A stretch of DNA of 33,223 nucleotides from Thermocaproicibacter sp002410755 (GCA_036839715.1 DAITDU010000016.1:1-33223), one strand, 5' to 3'; positions 8,182-16,095 are shown, counted from the stretch's first letter. Numbers and translations: made by a program. The notes: a model not told the origin generated them from the sequence alone.

Positions 8182-8212
8182 GTTTAACGATAAAATATAT
8201 TTAACATTAAAC
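8182..8212 (+). repeat. Direct/inverted AT-rich repeat before the MFS gene, possible operator
   Basis: TTTAACGATAAA (8183-8194) recurs as TTTAACATTAAA (8200-8211), 10 of 12 identical and 17 bp apart. The outer ends GTTTAA and TTAAAC are also inverted. The element lies 23 bp upstream of the MFS start codon, where a promoter or operator is expected. The regulator encoded after the transporter is a candidate binder, but this is inference. Confidence 0.4.
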
Positions 8213-8234
8213 TAATTTTAAAGAAGTGATTGAC

Positions 8235-9479
8235 ATGAGCCTGATCCATAACCGGAATTATTTATACCTGCGCTCCGCCTGGAGTATTTCGAGTTTTGGC
8301 ACGAAGGTGCAGAGTTTTGCCTTTTCTCTCTATGTGCTTTCCATTACCGGTTCTGCCATGCAGTTTTCCGTAACGCTTTGTATGCAGATTCTGCCTTATA
8401 TTCTGTTTGCACCGTTCAGTGGATTCCTCGCTGACCGATTTAACCGGAAGATGCAAATCATCCTATATGATTGCCTGAGTGCCGTGGTTGTTTTAGCTCT
8501 GCTGCTCACCTATCAGGTGAGCGGCAGGCTTACACTACCGTTGATTTACTCCTGCGTTTTTATCCTTTCAAGCATAGAGACTTTTTTCAGCTCAGCGGCG
8601 GTCTGCCTCATACAGGCTGCCGTTGATCCCTCCGATTACGTTCAGCAGAAGTCCATTGACACAACAATTACAAGCCTGATTTCAATTTTTGTGCCCGCAT
8701 CTGCTGGGGTGCTCTATAATTTCTTTGGCCTTACGGTTGTCCTAATTATTAACATGGTAAGTTTCCTCGCTTCTGCCGTGCTGGAAAGTATGCTCTCCCT
8801 GCCATCTTACTGTCCTGCATCTTCTTCACCTGCATCTGCCGGTTCTTTTTTTGCCTCGATCAAATGCGGCTTCCAGTATATCCGCAAAAGCCCGTTCATT
8901 TTATCCTTCATTTTTATCCTTTCGGCCCTCAATTTTATCCTGCCCGGCGTTGATATTGGCCTGATGACAGTCTCCCAAGACCTTATGCATCTGAGCTCAG
9001 CTATGATAGGAATTGAGAATTCAGTTATCTCGGTTGGTACGCTTGCCAGCGCAGTCTCCTGTACCTTCTTGAACAAAAAGCTAAAGAATGTAAAGCTTAG
9101 CTTTATTATCTCAGCGGATATCCTGACAACCTGCATTGCTTTTCTGTTAATGGGGGTATGGTTGAAAGCTTTTTACGGATTTTTTTCGACTACTGCCAAT
9201 GTTCTGCTGTTTATGTTGCTGAACCTGATTATTGTAGTTGCAAACGGTTTTTTGTCTATCAATTTATCTGCACAGTTCCAAAGTAATGTGCCAAATGAGC
9301 TGATGGGTAGAATTGGCTCGTTTGTAAATGCAGCTCTTTTGGTCAGTACCCCGCTTGGTGAAGTTGTATCCGGGTTGATGCTCAGTAAGTTTTCTTATAG
9401 TTCTGCCTATTTTGCAGGAGGTGCCTTCTGCACACTGCTTTTTGTCTACTGTATCACAAATGGTAAAAAGGTGTTATAA
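8235..9479 (+). CDS. MFS transporter (MefA/NreB-like efflux type)
   Basis: This roughly 414-aa integral membrane protein has about 12 hydrophobic segments. The loop FSGFLADRFNRKMQI after the second segment is the MFS motif A equivalent (GxLaDRxxRkxxl) typical of macrolide-efflux-like permeases, which are proton-driven drug or metabolite exporters. The GTG at 8226 is in frame, but the GTG itself falls within AAAGAAGTGATT. I read that as an extended Shine-Dalgarno site for the ATG at 8235; the same AGAAGTGATT stands before the ClpE-type gene. A HTH regulator follows 59 bp later on the same strand and may control it. The substrate cannot be inferred. Confidence 0.85.
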   Translation: MSLIHNRNYLYLRSAWSISSFGTKVQSFAFSLYVLSITGSAMQFSVTLCMQILPYILFAPFSGFLADRFNRKMQIILYDCLSAVVVLALLLTYQVSGRLTLPLIYSCVFILSSIETFFSSAAVCLIQAAVDPSDYVQQKSIDTTITSLISIFVPASAGVLYNFFGLTVVLIINMVSFLASAVLESMLSLPSYCPASSSPASAGSFFASIKCGFQYIRKSPFILSFIFILSALNFILPGVDIGLMTVSQDLMHLSSAMIGIENSVISVGTLASAVSCTFLNKKLKNVKLSFIISADILTTCIAFLLMGVWLKAFYGFFSTTANVLLFMLLNLIIVVANGFLSINLSAQFQSNVPNELMGRIGSFVNAALLVSTPLGEVVSGLMLSKFSYSSAYFAGGAFCTLLFVYCITNGKKVL

Positions 9480-9538
9480 TAAAAATTAAGATAAGTGCGA
9501 AAGAAAAAAGTACTAGTAACAGAAGGCCGGTTGGTTGT

Positions 9539-10123
9539 ATGAATACTCTTTACCTAAAAAAGCCGGAAGAAATCAGGATCTATCTCAACCCATTTCATTC
9601 AAAAATCATGAGGATTATGAAAAGCAAATACCGGCCGATGACTGTTAAGGAAATTGCCGATGAAATGGGACTTTCTCCGGCAAAAGTGTATTACCACGTG
9701 AAAAAGCTGGAGTCCATCGGTGTCCTTTCCGTCCGATATACAAAAGTTATTAACGGTATTGTGGCGAAGTACTATGATTTTGCGGCGGATTCTATTGCCC
9801 TTTCTATTCCAGATGGAGAGGAAGGCTCGGACATTTTACGCTCAAAGGTTATGGCGGAGTATGGTGAATATTTTGATGAGGCCAAGCAGCGGTTCTTTGA
9901 TCTTTACAATACCGGCGAACCGATGAATGAAAAAGGTATTTATATTACTAGGGAGGATTCCTTTTCCGTTGATCCAGACCGTATGGATGAAATGTATGGT
10001 GAACTCAAGCAGGTTTTAAAAAAATATCGTAGCAGTAGAAAGGGAGCAGTTTCATACAGCTTGTTTTTATTTATGATACAAAATAAAGGGGAAAAGAAAC
10101 CTGGCCCGCAGAAGAAAGGGTGA
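9539..10123 (+). CDS. ArsR-like winged helix-turn-helix regulator
   Basis: This 194-aa cytoplasmic protein has an N-terminal winged HTH at about residues 15-75: RPMTVKEIADEMGLSPAKVYYHVKKLESIGVL is a clear HTH with recognition helix, followed by a beta wing. The remaining 120 residues are mostly helical, with an ERK-rich end, and I recognise no metal or ligand site in them. It follows the MFS gene closely with no terminator between them, so the two are likely co-transcribed and the protein may sense the transporter's substrate. It is longer than classical ArsR (about 110 aa), in line with HTH_20-type regulators fused to a helical effector region. Confidence 0.75.
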   Translation: MNTLYLKKPEEIRIYLNPFHSKIMRIMKSKYRPMTVKEIADEMGLSPAKVYYHVKKLESIGVLSVRYTKVINGIVAKYYDFAADSIALSIPDGEEGSDILRSKVMAEYGEYFDEAKQRFFDLYNTGEPMNEKGIYITREDSFSVDPDRMDEMYGELKQVLKKYRSSRKGAVSYSLFLFMIQNKGEKKPGPQKKG

Positions 10124-10165
10124 AGTGGATTGCCTGAAAGGCAGAAAAAAGGTTCCAAACTGCAA

Positions 10166-10200
10166 AAGGGACCGGATGATTTAAATTCATCCGGTCCCTT
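10166..10200. terminator. Convergent terminator hairpin between the HTH regulator and abrB
   Basis: A 14-bp perfect stem (AAGGGACCGGATGA and its complement) with a 7-nt AT loop sits between two convergent genes. The T run is short on both strands, somewhat better on the minus strand, so it probably serves both directions. Confidence 0.75.
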
Positions 10201-10268
10201 CGCTTGTCGGAGAAAAACAGGTGTGGAACAGAAAAAACTGAAACCACGATGTTTCCCGACGAAAAGGT

Positions 10269-10529
10269 TCAGCTCTTTTTCTCAAAAGCCTTCTCAAGTT
10301 CTTCTTGGCACTGGTGGCAGACGTTGTAACCTTTGTAGTTGATGATATCATTCAAGCTTCCGCAGAAGATACAGGCAGGCTCATATTTTTTCAGTACAAT
10401 CTTGTTGCCTTCATCCACATAAATCTCCAACGGGTCTTTCTCATTGATATTCAGCGTGCTGCGAAGTTCTTTTGGGAGAACAATCCGGCCCAGTTCATCC
10501 ACTTTTCGTACGATTCCAGTAGACTTCAT
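10269..10529 (-). CDS. AbrB/SpoVT-family DNA-binding regulator with C-terminal Cys4 tail
   Basis: This 86-aa protein has residues 1-50 with the swapped-hairpin AbrB domain: MKSTGIVRKVDELGRIVLPKELR, then LEIYVDEGNKIVLKKY, close to Bacillus AbrB/Abh. AbrB proteins are dimeric or tetrameric transition-state regulators that bind AT-rich promoters. The usual AbrB C-terminal half is replaced by a short segment with C53-x2-C56 and C71-x2-C74, which looks like a small zinc-binding finger. A good ribosome site (AAAGGATG) and a consensus promoter precede it. The name abrB is avoided because several paralogues exist in Clostridia. Confidence 0.88.
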   Translation of the reverse strand: MKSTGIVRKVDELGRIVLPKELRSTLNINEKDPLEIYVDEGNKIVLKKYEPACIFCGSLNDIINYKGYNVCHQCQEELEKAFEKKS

Positions 10530-10585
10530 TCAGAGTACATCCTTTCTGATTGGAAGCTCAATGACGACAAAATATGACGCAGAAA

Positions 10586-10614
10586 ATTATAGTATGTTTT
10601 TTAACTCATGTCAA
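10586..10614 (-). promoter_or_regulatory. Consensus sigma-A promoter of the AbrB-family gene
   Basis: On the minus strand TTGACA (10609-10614) and TATAAT (10586-10591) are both perfect, with a 17-bp spacer. This is the strongest promoter of a protein gene in the window and implies high basal expression unless repressed. The leader is about 50 nt. Confidence 0.9.
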
Positions 10615-10703
10615 TTAAAAGTGGCGGAAAACCAATCATAACCTGCGTCGGTGTCGAATAGGAATAACCTATACATAGCATAGCAGGTATTTAGCGGAAG
10701 AGG

Positions 10704-11291
10704 ATGAACACTTTGTTAAATTATTTATGGGCAGCTTTTATTCTTTTCAGCATTCTTTGCGCCGTGGCAACCGGACGAATCCCTCAGCTTTCCGCTGCTG
10801 TTTTCAATGGGGCGGGCAATGCTGTTACCCTGGTCATTGCGATGACGGGGATGATGTGCGCCTGGACCGGACTGATGAAGATTGCAGAAAAGGGGGGAAT
10901 TGCTGGAGCGCTGGCAAAAGCCCTCCGTCCGGTTATGAAATGGCTTTTTCCTTCCTGTAAGAAGAATGACAGCGCCATGCAGGCGATGAGCATGAATATT
11001 ACGGCGAATATGCTCGGCCTTGGCAATGCGGCGACTCCGCTTGGAATTGCTGCAATGCAGGAGCTTAGGAGACAAAACCCTACCGATACGGCGGATAATG
11101 ACATGGCAATGTTTGTTGTTATAAATGCGGCTTCCATCCAGATTATTCCGACTTTTATGGCGGCGCTCCGTGCACAATTTGGCTCTCGTGTACCTTTCGA
11201 CGTTCTGCCGGCTGTTTGGCTGACTTCGGCAGGAGCGCTCTTGGCGGGAGTTACCACGGCAAAGCTGCTGGAAGGCAGGCGTCATGGCTGA
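10704..11291 (+). CDS. spmA: Spore maturation protein A (nucleoside recognition/Gate domain)
   Basis: This 195-aa membrane protein begins MNTLLNYLWAAFILFSI and has several hydrophobic helices. It carries SpmA segments such as NGAGNAVTLVIAMTGMMCAWTGLMKIAEKGG, NITANMLGLGNAATPLGI and FVVINAASIQIIP, the last typical of Gate-domain proteins. In Bacillus SpmA and SpmB affect spore core dehydration and heat resistance. The ATG is preceded by GGAAGAGG. It overlaps spmB by 8 nt, so the two are one translational unit. I looked for a sigma-E promoter upstream and found none with proper spacing. Confidence 0.92.
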   Translation: MNTLLNYLWAAFILFSILCAVATGRIPQLSAAVFNGAGNAVTLVIAMTGMMCAWTGLMKIAEKGGIAGALAKALRPVMKWLFPSCKKNDSAMQAMSMNITANMLGLGNAATPLGIAAMQELRRQNPTDTADNDMAMFVVINAASIQIIPTFMAALRAQFGSRVPFDVLPAVWLTSAGALLAGVTTAKLLEGRRHG

Positions 11292-11811
11292 CTTTGGCGC
11301 GTGGGCAGTGCCTGTCGTTATGCTGTGTATTGTACTGACCGGATTTTTGCGCGGCGTTCCGGTGTTCGACACTTTCGTTGAAGGAGCAAAGGAAGGGCTG
11401 AAATCATCTATTTCCATTCTTCCAACACTTGTGGGGCTGATTATGTCGGTTTCCATGCTCAGCGCCTCAGGCGCACTGGATTTGATGTCTTCATTTCTGG
11501 CTCCGGCGGCACGAGTACTCGGGTTGCCGGTAGAAGTGATGCCCCTTGCCATTGTAAAACCATTTTCCGGGAGCGGGTCAACCGCGGTGCTGACGCAGAT
11601 TTATAAAGATTTTGGGCCTGACAGTTTTGCGGGGCGTGTTGCTTCGGTGATGTCTGGTTCTACGGAGACAACATTTTACGCGGTTGCGGTCTATTTCGGT
11701 TCGGTTGGGATAAAAAAGACGCGTCATACTATCCCGGCTGCCCTGGTTGGTGATTTAACAGCGTTTATCCTATCTTCTTTGACAGTGCATATTTTTTTCC
11801 CCGGATGCTGA
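11284..11811 (+). CDS. spmB: Spore maturation protein B
   Basis: This 175-aa membrane protein contains the SpmB signature regions VFDTFVEGAKEGLKSSISILPTLVGLI, PFSGSGSTAVLTQIYKDFGPDSFAGR and MSGSTETTFYAVAVYFGSVGIKKTRH. It shares the Gate domain with SpmA and probably forms a complex with it in the mother-cell or forespore membrane during sporulation. The start overlaps the end of spmA. Presence of the pair supports an endospore-forming host. Confidence 0.93.
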   Translation: MADFGAWAVPVVMLCIVLTGFLRGVPVFDTFVEGAKEGLKSSISILPTLVGLIMSVSMLSASGALDLMSSFLAPAARVLGLPVEVMPLAIVKPFSGSGSTAVLTQIYKDFGPDSFAGRVASVMSGSTETTFYAVAVYFGSVGIKKTRHTIPAALVGDLTAFILSSLTVHIFFPGC

Positions 11812-11852
11812 CTGGAAAGTTACATTTTTTTCCTGAGGGCCATGGGAGCAGG

Positions 11853-11892
11853 CCTCACAATGCAAAGAAAAATAATAACTTTCCCTGTGAGG
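11853..11892 (+). other. Stem-loop between spmB and coaX
   Basis: CCTCACA pairs with TGTGAGG, and an inner AAAG/CTTT pairing gives a two-step stem over an A-rich loop. No T run follows, so it is at best a weak terminator for spmAB. An RNA regulatory role is possible but unsupported. Confidence 0.35.
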
Positions 11893-11926
11893 CTCTAAAG
11901 CACGGAACACGAATGATACTTTGGGA

Positions 11927-11955
11927 TTGAAACGCAGATATAAATTTGCTATAAT
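11927..11955 (+). promoter_or_regulatory. Sigma-A promoter of coaX
   Basis: TTGAAA (11927-11932) and TATAAT (11950-11955) are separated by 17 bp. They lie about 80 bp upstream of the coaX ATG, giving it expression independent of spmAB. Confidence 0.8.
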
Positions 11956-12038
11956 TTTAACAGCTTAAAAATTGCCGGCTGTTTCCCACCGTATCATCTG
12001 GGGGAAAAATTTAAAGCCCCGGCAGGGAGCGCTTTTTC

Positions 12039-12806
12039 ATGATTCTTGTTCTTGATATCGGGAATACTAATATTACACTGGGCATTTACCGCGGAAAGGA
12101 ACTGCTTTTTGTCTCGCGCATGGCAACCGACCGGATGCGCATGAAAGACCAGTATGCAATAGAGCTGCGTGAAATCCTCGCACTTCACGGCGTGGAGTGG
12201 AAAGATATCACAGGGGTGGCAATCAGCTCGGTTGTTCCGCCAGTCAACCACGCCGTCCGCGGTGCAATTCAGGAACTGACAGATCTAGAGCCTGTCTGTG
12301 TTGGGCCGAAAACAAAAACAGGTATCATCATTGACCAGAAAAATTCCGAGCTCATCGGTGCGGATCTGATTGTGGGCTGTGTTGCTGCGGCAGAGATGTT
12401 TAAAGGGCCCTGTATCATTTTGGATATGGGAACTGCTACAACCCTCATTGTTCTTGACGGAGCCCGGCGGATGCTTGGTGGTGCCATTGCACCGGGGATC
12501 GGTATTTCCCTGGACGCACTGACCAACCGTACGGCTCAGCTTCCCTCAATCAGTTTGGAGGCTCCCAGGTGTGTGATCGGAGACAATACCGTGCAATGTA
12601 TGCGTTCTGGTCTGATTACCGGCACAGCCTGTATGATTGATGGTCTGTGTGACCGTATGGAAAGAGAGCTTGGGAAAAAGTGCAGTGTCGTTGCCACAGG
12701 CGGCCTTGCCCATGAAGTGGTCCAGCAGTGTGAGCGTAATATCGTCTTCTGTGATACTCTCCTTTTGGAGGGCCTCCGCCTGATTTATGAGATGAACTGC
12801 AACTGA
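12039..12806 (+). CDS. coaX: Type III pantothenate kinase
   Basis: This 255-aa kinase of the ASKHA fold has the phosphate-1 motif DIGNTNITLGIY at the N-terminus, GADLIVGCVAA in the middle, the phosphate-2 region DMGTATTLIVLD near 130, and GGAIAPGI after it. The last holds the pantothenate-binding region. CoaX performs the first step of coenzyme A synthesis and, unlike CoaA, needs a monovalent cation and is not inhibited by CoA. The length is normal for the family. GGGAG stands upstream of the ATG. It has its own promoter and a downstream terminator, so it is likely monocistronic. Confidence 0.95.
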   Translation: MILVLDIGNTNITLGIYRGKELLFVSRMATDRMRMKDQYAIELREILALHGVEWKDITGVAISSVVPPVNHAVRGAIQELTDLEPVCVGPKTKTGIIIDQKNSELIGADLIVGCVAAAEMFKGPCIILDMGTATTLIVLDGARRMLGGAIAPGIGISLDALTNRTAQLPSISLEAPRCVIGDNTVQCMRSGLITGTACMIDGLCDRMERELGKKCSVVATGGLAHEVVQQCERNIVFCDTLLLEGLRLIYEMNCN

Positions 12807-12833
12807 CTTATACCTCTTTGTCAGGGAAAGAGG

Positions 12834-12870
12834 AAGCGCCGCCTTTCCCAAGCGGGGAAAACGGCGCTTT
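12834..12870 (+). terminator. Terminator of coaX
   Basis: AAGCGCCG pairs with CGGCGCTT and the inner TTTCCC pairs with GGGGAAA around a tight loop, followed by T-rich sequence. It ends just before the convergent DUF378 gene and may act for both. Confidence 0.85.
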
Positions 12871-12875
12871 TGCTT

Positions 12876-13127
12876 TTATCCTCTGCCAAGTGTAGTTGTA
12901 CTGTTTTGAGAATGCTCTCCAATCTTTTCCCTGGCTGCTTCTTTTTTTTCGATAAAAAAGAAGCGGATGCACCAGAGTGCCGCCACAGCTACCAGAACAT
13001 AAATAATCCGGCTCCATAGACTGAGCTGGCCGCCAAAAATCCAGCCGATGACATCAAAGCCGAAAAGTCCTACACAGCCCCAGTCTAGCCCACCAATGAT
13101 AAGAATCATAAGTGCAATCTGGTCCAT
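12876..13127 (-). CDS. DUF378 small membrane protein
   Basis: This 83-aa protein has two hydrophobic helices, residues 4-30 and 38-58. It carries the DUF378 wording IGGLDWGCVGLFGFDVIGWIFG and SRIIYVLVAVAALW. Family members are small inner-membrane proteins of unknown function. The C-terminal 20 residues are polar and probably cytoplasmic. The ATG is preceded by an excellent AAAGGAGGG site, suggesting strong translation. It is convergent with coaX, and the gap of about 275 bp to the Fur-family gene must hold both divergent promoters. Confidence 0.85.
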   Translation of the reverse strand: MDQIALMILIIGGLDWGCVGLFGFDVIGWIFGGQLSLWSRIIYVLVAVAALWCIRFFFIEKKEAAREKIGEHSQNSTTTLGRG

Positions 13128-13177
13128 TGTAATCCCTCCTTTCGGATTAGGATTCCCCAGAAAAGAAGAATTATTAT

Positions 13178-13186
13178 TGATATAAT
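13178..13186 (+). promoter_or_regulatory. Extended -10 promoter candidate for the Fur-family gene
   Basis: TGATATAAT fits TGnTATAAT, and the identical 9-mer precedes ruvC. No good -35 box is present. The leader would be about 210 nt, so a second promoter nearer the gene is possible. Confidence 0.35.
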
Positions 13187-13402
13187 TGAATCGGTAAGGA
13201 AGCTGGATACTTTAAAAGCAAAAATTGCTGAAAACCATGGTCGCATGTGGGGCTGTGGCTTTCCCATATACGGAATATCTCTTTTGGCGCAAGTATTAAA
13301 CTCTTTTCCTATTGCCTTATTTTGCAGTTAATACCAGAAAAAGCGTTTTCTGCACGCGAAAAAATACTGCGGACTGACTGGAAGAAAGGAAATGACGTCA
13401 AA

Positions 13403-13855
13403 ATGAATCAAACTGGGCAGGAGGCAGAGCGTCTGAAACGTTGCGGCCTGAAGAAAACCCGCGGCCGTGAAAATGTGATGAAAACGCTTGAAGCCGCAAA
13501 GTGTCCTGTGACGGCAGAAAAAATTTTTTGGGAGCTGAAAAAGCAAAGGAAAGAAATCAGTCTTTCTACGGTATACCGCATTCTTGGCACGCTTGTAAAA
13601 AAAGAGATTGCCAAGAGAACCGGGAGCGATGAAAACGGCCGAGCCATGTTTGAACTGAACCGTCATATCCACCGGCATTACCTTGTCTGCCTTGGGTGCC
13701 ACAAGATGATTCCTGTGGAGCACTGCCCGCTTGGAGAATTGGAAAAAAGGCTGGAACAGGAGACTGGATTTTCTGTAACAGGCCACAGCCTTGAAATTTA
13801 TGGATACTGTGCAGATTGTCAAAAACAGATGTTAACTAAGAAAAAAGAAAAATAA
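13403..13855 (+). CDS. Fur-family metal-responsive regulator
   Basis: This 150-aa protein begins MNQTGQEAERLK. The open frame continues 52 codons further upstream, but that part lacks Fur similarity and the ATG at 13403 has GAAAGGA before it. The N-terminal winged helix (15-85) contains TAEKIFWELKKQ and the recognition segment SLSTVYRILGTLVKKEIA. The C-terminal domain has HRHYLVCLGCHKMIPVE and HSLEIYGYCADC, with C96-C99 and C136-C139 as the structural Zn(Cys)4 site, plus His/Glu residues for the regulatory metal. Whether it is Fur, Zur or PerR cannot be decided by eye. It stands before the urea-type transporter, separated by a hairpin. Confidence 0.9.
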   Translation: MNQTGQEAERLKRCGLKKTRGRENVMKTLEAAKCPVTAEKIFWELKKQRKEISLSTVYRILGTLVKKEIAKRTGSDENGRAMFELNRHIHRHYLVCLGCHKMIPVEHCPLGELEKRLEQETGFSVTGHSLEIYGYCADCQKQMLTKKKEK

Positions 13856-13878
13856 AACACTTCATTATTATGTTTCAG

Positions 13879-13909
13879 GCGACGCCTTCCGGTTTCCGGA
13901 AGGCGCCGC
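13879..13909 (+). terminator. Terminator-like hairpin after the Fur-family gene
   Basis: GCG-CGCCTTCCGG and CCGGAAGGCG-CGC form a long GC stem with a TTT loop. The following TTCTG is only weakly T-rich, so termination may be partial and some readthrough into urtA is possible. Confidence 0.6.
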
Positions 13910-14050
13910 TTCTGTGCCAAGAGGCAAAATGCTGCTCTGCTTTCCGTCTTTCTGAAAAAGGCGGGCACGTTCCGCAGAAGGCTGGAATATTATGCTCATA
14001 GTGCTGTGCTGGAAACAGATTATTACGATTGCCAATATGGAGATGGTTAC

Positions 14051-15214
14051 ATGAAAAAAGTAATTTCCCTTGTACTTTCCTGTGCCGTTGGATTAGCCTG
14101 CCTGCTGAGTGGCTGCGGGAACAAAACCAATTCTACCGGAAGCAAAACAATCAAGGTAGGCCTTTTGTATTCTTTAAGCGGTGTTACGTCTGTCAGCGAA
14201 AAACAGCTTTATGACGGGACAAAGCTTGCCATTGATGAAATCAATGAGAACGGCGGCATCCATGGCCGGAAAATTCAAACTGTGTTTGCTGACTATGCTT
14301 CGGACCCCGCGCGTGCAGCCGATAAAGCGCGCAAGCTGATTCTCGATGAAAAAGTAACGGCAATTATCGGTACCTGCTCGTCCTCGGCACGTAAGGCGGT
14401 AAAGCCGGTTGTAGAGGCCAATCATTCGCTGCTTGTCTATCCTCAGTCTTATGAAGGACAGGAAGAGTCCAAGAACATCGTGTACGTTGGCTGCATTCCA
14501 AATCAGCAGGCCGAGGTCTTTGTTCAGTGGCTCCTCAAGAATACCGGAAAAAAGTTTTTCCTGATTGGCTGTGATTTTGTCTATCCGCAGGTAGAAAACA
14601 AACTTGCGAAAGAATACCTTGCAAAAGGCGGCGGTTCTGTTGTAGGAGAAGAATATGTCCCATACGGGAGCACTGATTTTTCTTCCGTCCTCAACAAAAT
14701 CAAGATTTCTTCCCCGGATGTAATTTACACTACCCTGACCGGAGACAGCAATGTCGCTTTCTATAAGCAATACAGCGCGTACGGCCTGAAAGCTACCATC
14801 GCAAGTCTTACAACGAATGAAACGGTGCTGAAAGCCATTGGAAAGGATGCGTCTAAGAACAGCTATATTTGTGTGGATTACTTCAAAAATGTTCAGAATG
14901 CTGCCAACCAGAAATTTGTAAAGGCTTATACGGAAAAAATCAAAGATGGGACTGAGCCATCTTACGCTGTGATGGGTGGCTACAACAGCGGCCTGTTTCT
15001 TGGAGAAGCAATGAAAAAGGCTAAGGATCCGGAGAATACACAACAGGTGATAGATGCGTTCAACGGCCTTACAGTCGATTCTCCGTCCGGCAAAATATCC
15101 ATTGATGGATCAAATCACCATGCGAGCCTGTACTGCCGCATCGGCAAAGTTGACAACAACGGTGAAATTAACGTGATATATCAGTCGAAAAACACAATTG
15201 CTCCGAAACCGTGA
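14051..15214 (+). CDS. urtA: Urea-type ABC transporter substrate-binding lipoprotein UrtA
   Basis: This 387-aa lipoprotein has a signal peptide (residues 1-21) ending in the lipobox LSGC with lipidated C22. The mature part is a type I periplasmic-binding fold. Its segments VGLLYSLSGVTSVSEKQLYDGTKLAIDEIN, YPQSYEGQEESKNI, PNQQAEVFVQWLL, GEEYVPYGSTDFSSVLNKI and SPSGKISIDGSNHHASL follow UrtA/FmdD proteins rather than leucine-binding LivJ. It should capture urea or a short-chain amide outside the membrane. The ATG at 14051 is chosen because the longer frame adds 15 residues before the signal peptide; GGAGAT stands just upstream. It is the first gene of urtABCDE. Urea itself is the family expectation, not proven here. 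Confidence 0.9.
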   Translation: MKKVISLVLSCAVGLACLLSGCGNKTNSTGSKTIKVGLLYSLSGVTSVSEKQLYDGTKLAIDEINENGGIHGRKIQTVFADYASDPARAADKARKLILDEKVTAIIGTCSSSARKAVKPVVEANHSLLVYPQSYEGQEESKNIVYVGCIPNQQAEVFVQWLLKNTGKKFFLIGCDFVYPQVENKLAKEYLAKGGGSVVGEEYVPYGSTDFSSVLNKIKISSPDVIYTTLTGDSNVAFYKQYSAYGLKATIASLTTNETVLKAIGKDASKNSYICVDYFKNVQNAANQKFVKAYTEKIKDGTEPSYAVMGGYNSGLFLGEAMKKAKDPENTQQVIDAFNGLTVDSPSGKISIDGSNHHASLYCRIGKVDNNGEINVIYQSKNTIAPKP

Positions 15215-15233
15215 TGGATGAGGTGACGGTCTC

Positions 15234-16094
15234 GTGGAAAGCTTTTTTGCACTTTTTCTCAACGGCCTGAATTCTTCTGCCTTAATCCTGATGGCCGCAC
15301 TTGGCATGGTTGTCATCTGCGGCCTCATGAACGTAATTAATCTTGCACATGGGGAACTGATTATGATTGGCGCCTATACTGCCTACTGTATCACTCAGAA
15401 GGCAGGAATGAGTTTTGCAGTCGCGCTGCCTGCGGCATTTGCCGTTTCTGCGGCCGTAGGAGCGGCAATGGAGCTGGCAGTTATCCGCCGGCTGACCGGC
15501 CGCCCTGCGGAAACAATGTTGGCCACATTTGGTATTTCTGTTGTTCTTCAACAGATGGCGAACCTGATTTTTGGGGCGCAGTCACAGTATGTTGCCATCC
15601 CGATTCCGGGCAACTTTTCACTTGGGCATGTTGTTGTTCCATACTACAATGTCTTTACTATACTGTTTGTTACCGCCGTTCTGGCTGGTACGGTACTCCT
15701 TATGAAGAAAACACGGTTTGGGCGGCGCGTTCGCGCCATTACGCAAAACCGCAGCATGGCGGAATGCCTCGGCATTGACTCCGCGCATGTTGATACCATG
15801 ACTTTTGCGTTTGGGAGCGGCCTTGCAGGCCTTGCAGGTGCCCTTGCCGCACCGGTAAAAAGTGTTTCTCCATTTATGGGAGGCCCATATTTGATCAATT
15901 CTTTTCTGACTTCGGTAGTCGGCGGTATTGCGTCCTTCTTTGGTACGACGGTGGGTTCCCTGCTTGTTGGCGAGTCGACGGCCCTTCTGGGTGGGCTGAC
16001 GAACGATGTGCTTGCCAGCATCCTCGTTTTCCTAATTATCATCGCCATAATTCGCTTCAAGCCAGAAGGCCTGTTTGCAAAAGAGAGGCGATAA
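15234..16094 (+). CDS. urtB: Urea-type ABC transporter permease UrtB
   Basis: This 286-aa permease of the LivH/UrtB family has about eight hydrophobic segments. It carries LGMVVICGLMNVINLAHGELIMIGAYTAY near the N-terminus and RAITQNRSMAECLGIDSAHVDTMTFAFGSGLAGLAGAL, the ATPase-coupling EAA-like loop of this family. The start is GTG with GAGGTGA upstream. It lacks the extra N-terminal domain seen in long UrtB proteins. It pairs with UrtC in the membrane. Confidence 0.92.
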   Translation: MESFFALFLNGLNSSALILMAALGMVVICGLMNVINLAHGELIMIGAYTAYCITQKAGMSFAVALPAAFAVSAAVGAAMELAVIRRLTGRPAETMLATFGISVVLQQMANLIFGAQSQYVAIPIPGNFSLGHVVVPYYNVFTILFVTAVLAGTVLLMKKTRFGRRVRAITQNRSMAECLGIDSAHVDTMTFAFGSGLAGLAGALAAPVKSVSPFMGGPYLINSFLTSVVGGIASFFGTTVGSLLVGESTALLGGLTNDVLASILVFLIIIAIIRFKPEGLFAKERR

Positions 16095-16095
16095 C

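Noticed and set aside
10530..10703. Sigma-E promoter for spmA
   Set aside because: CATAGCAT at 10674-10681 partly resembles a sigma-E -10, but the nearest ATA elements are at wrong spacing.
13856..14050. Guanidine (ykkC) or other riboswitch before urtA
   Set aside because: Searched by eye for the conserved ykkC strings and found none; only a terminator-like hairpin is present.
14174..15043. Minus-strand 289-aa open frame opposite urtA
   Set aside because: Antisense to a clear lipoprotein gene; no similarity to a family and no upstream signals.
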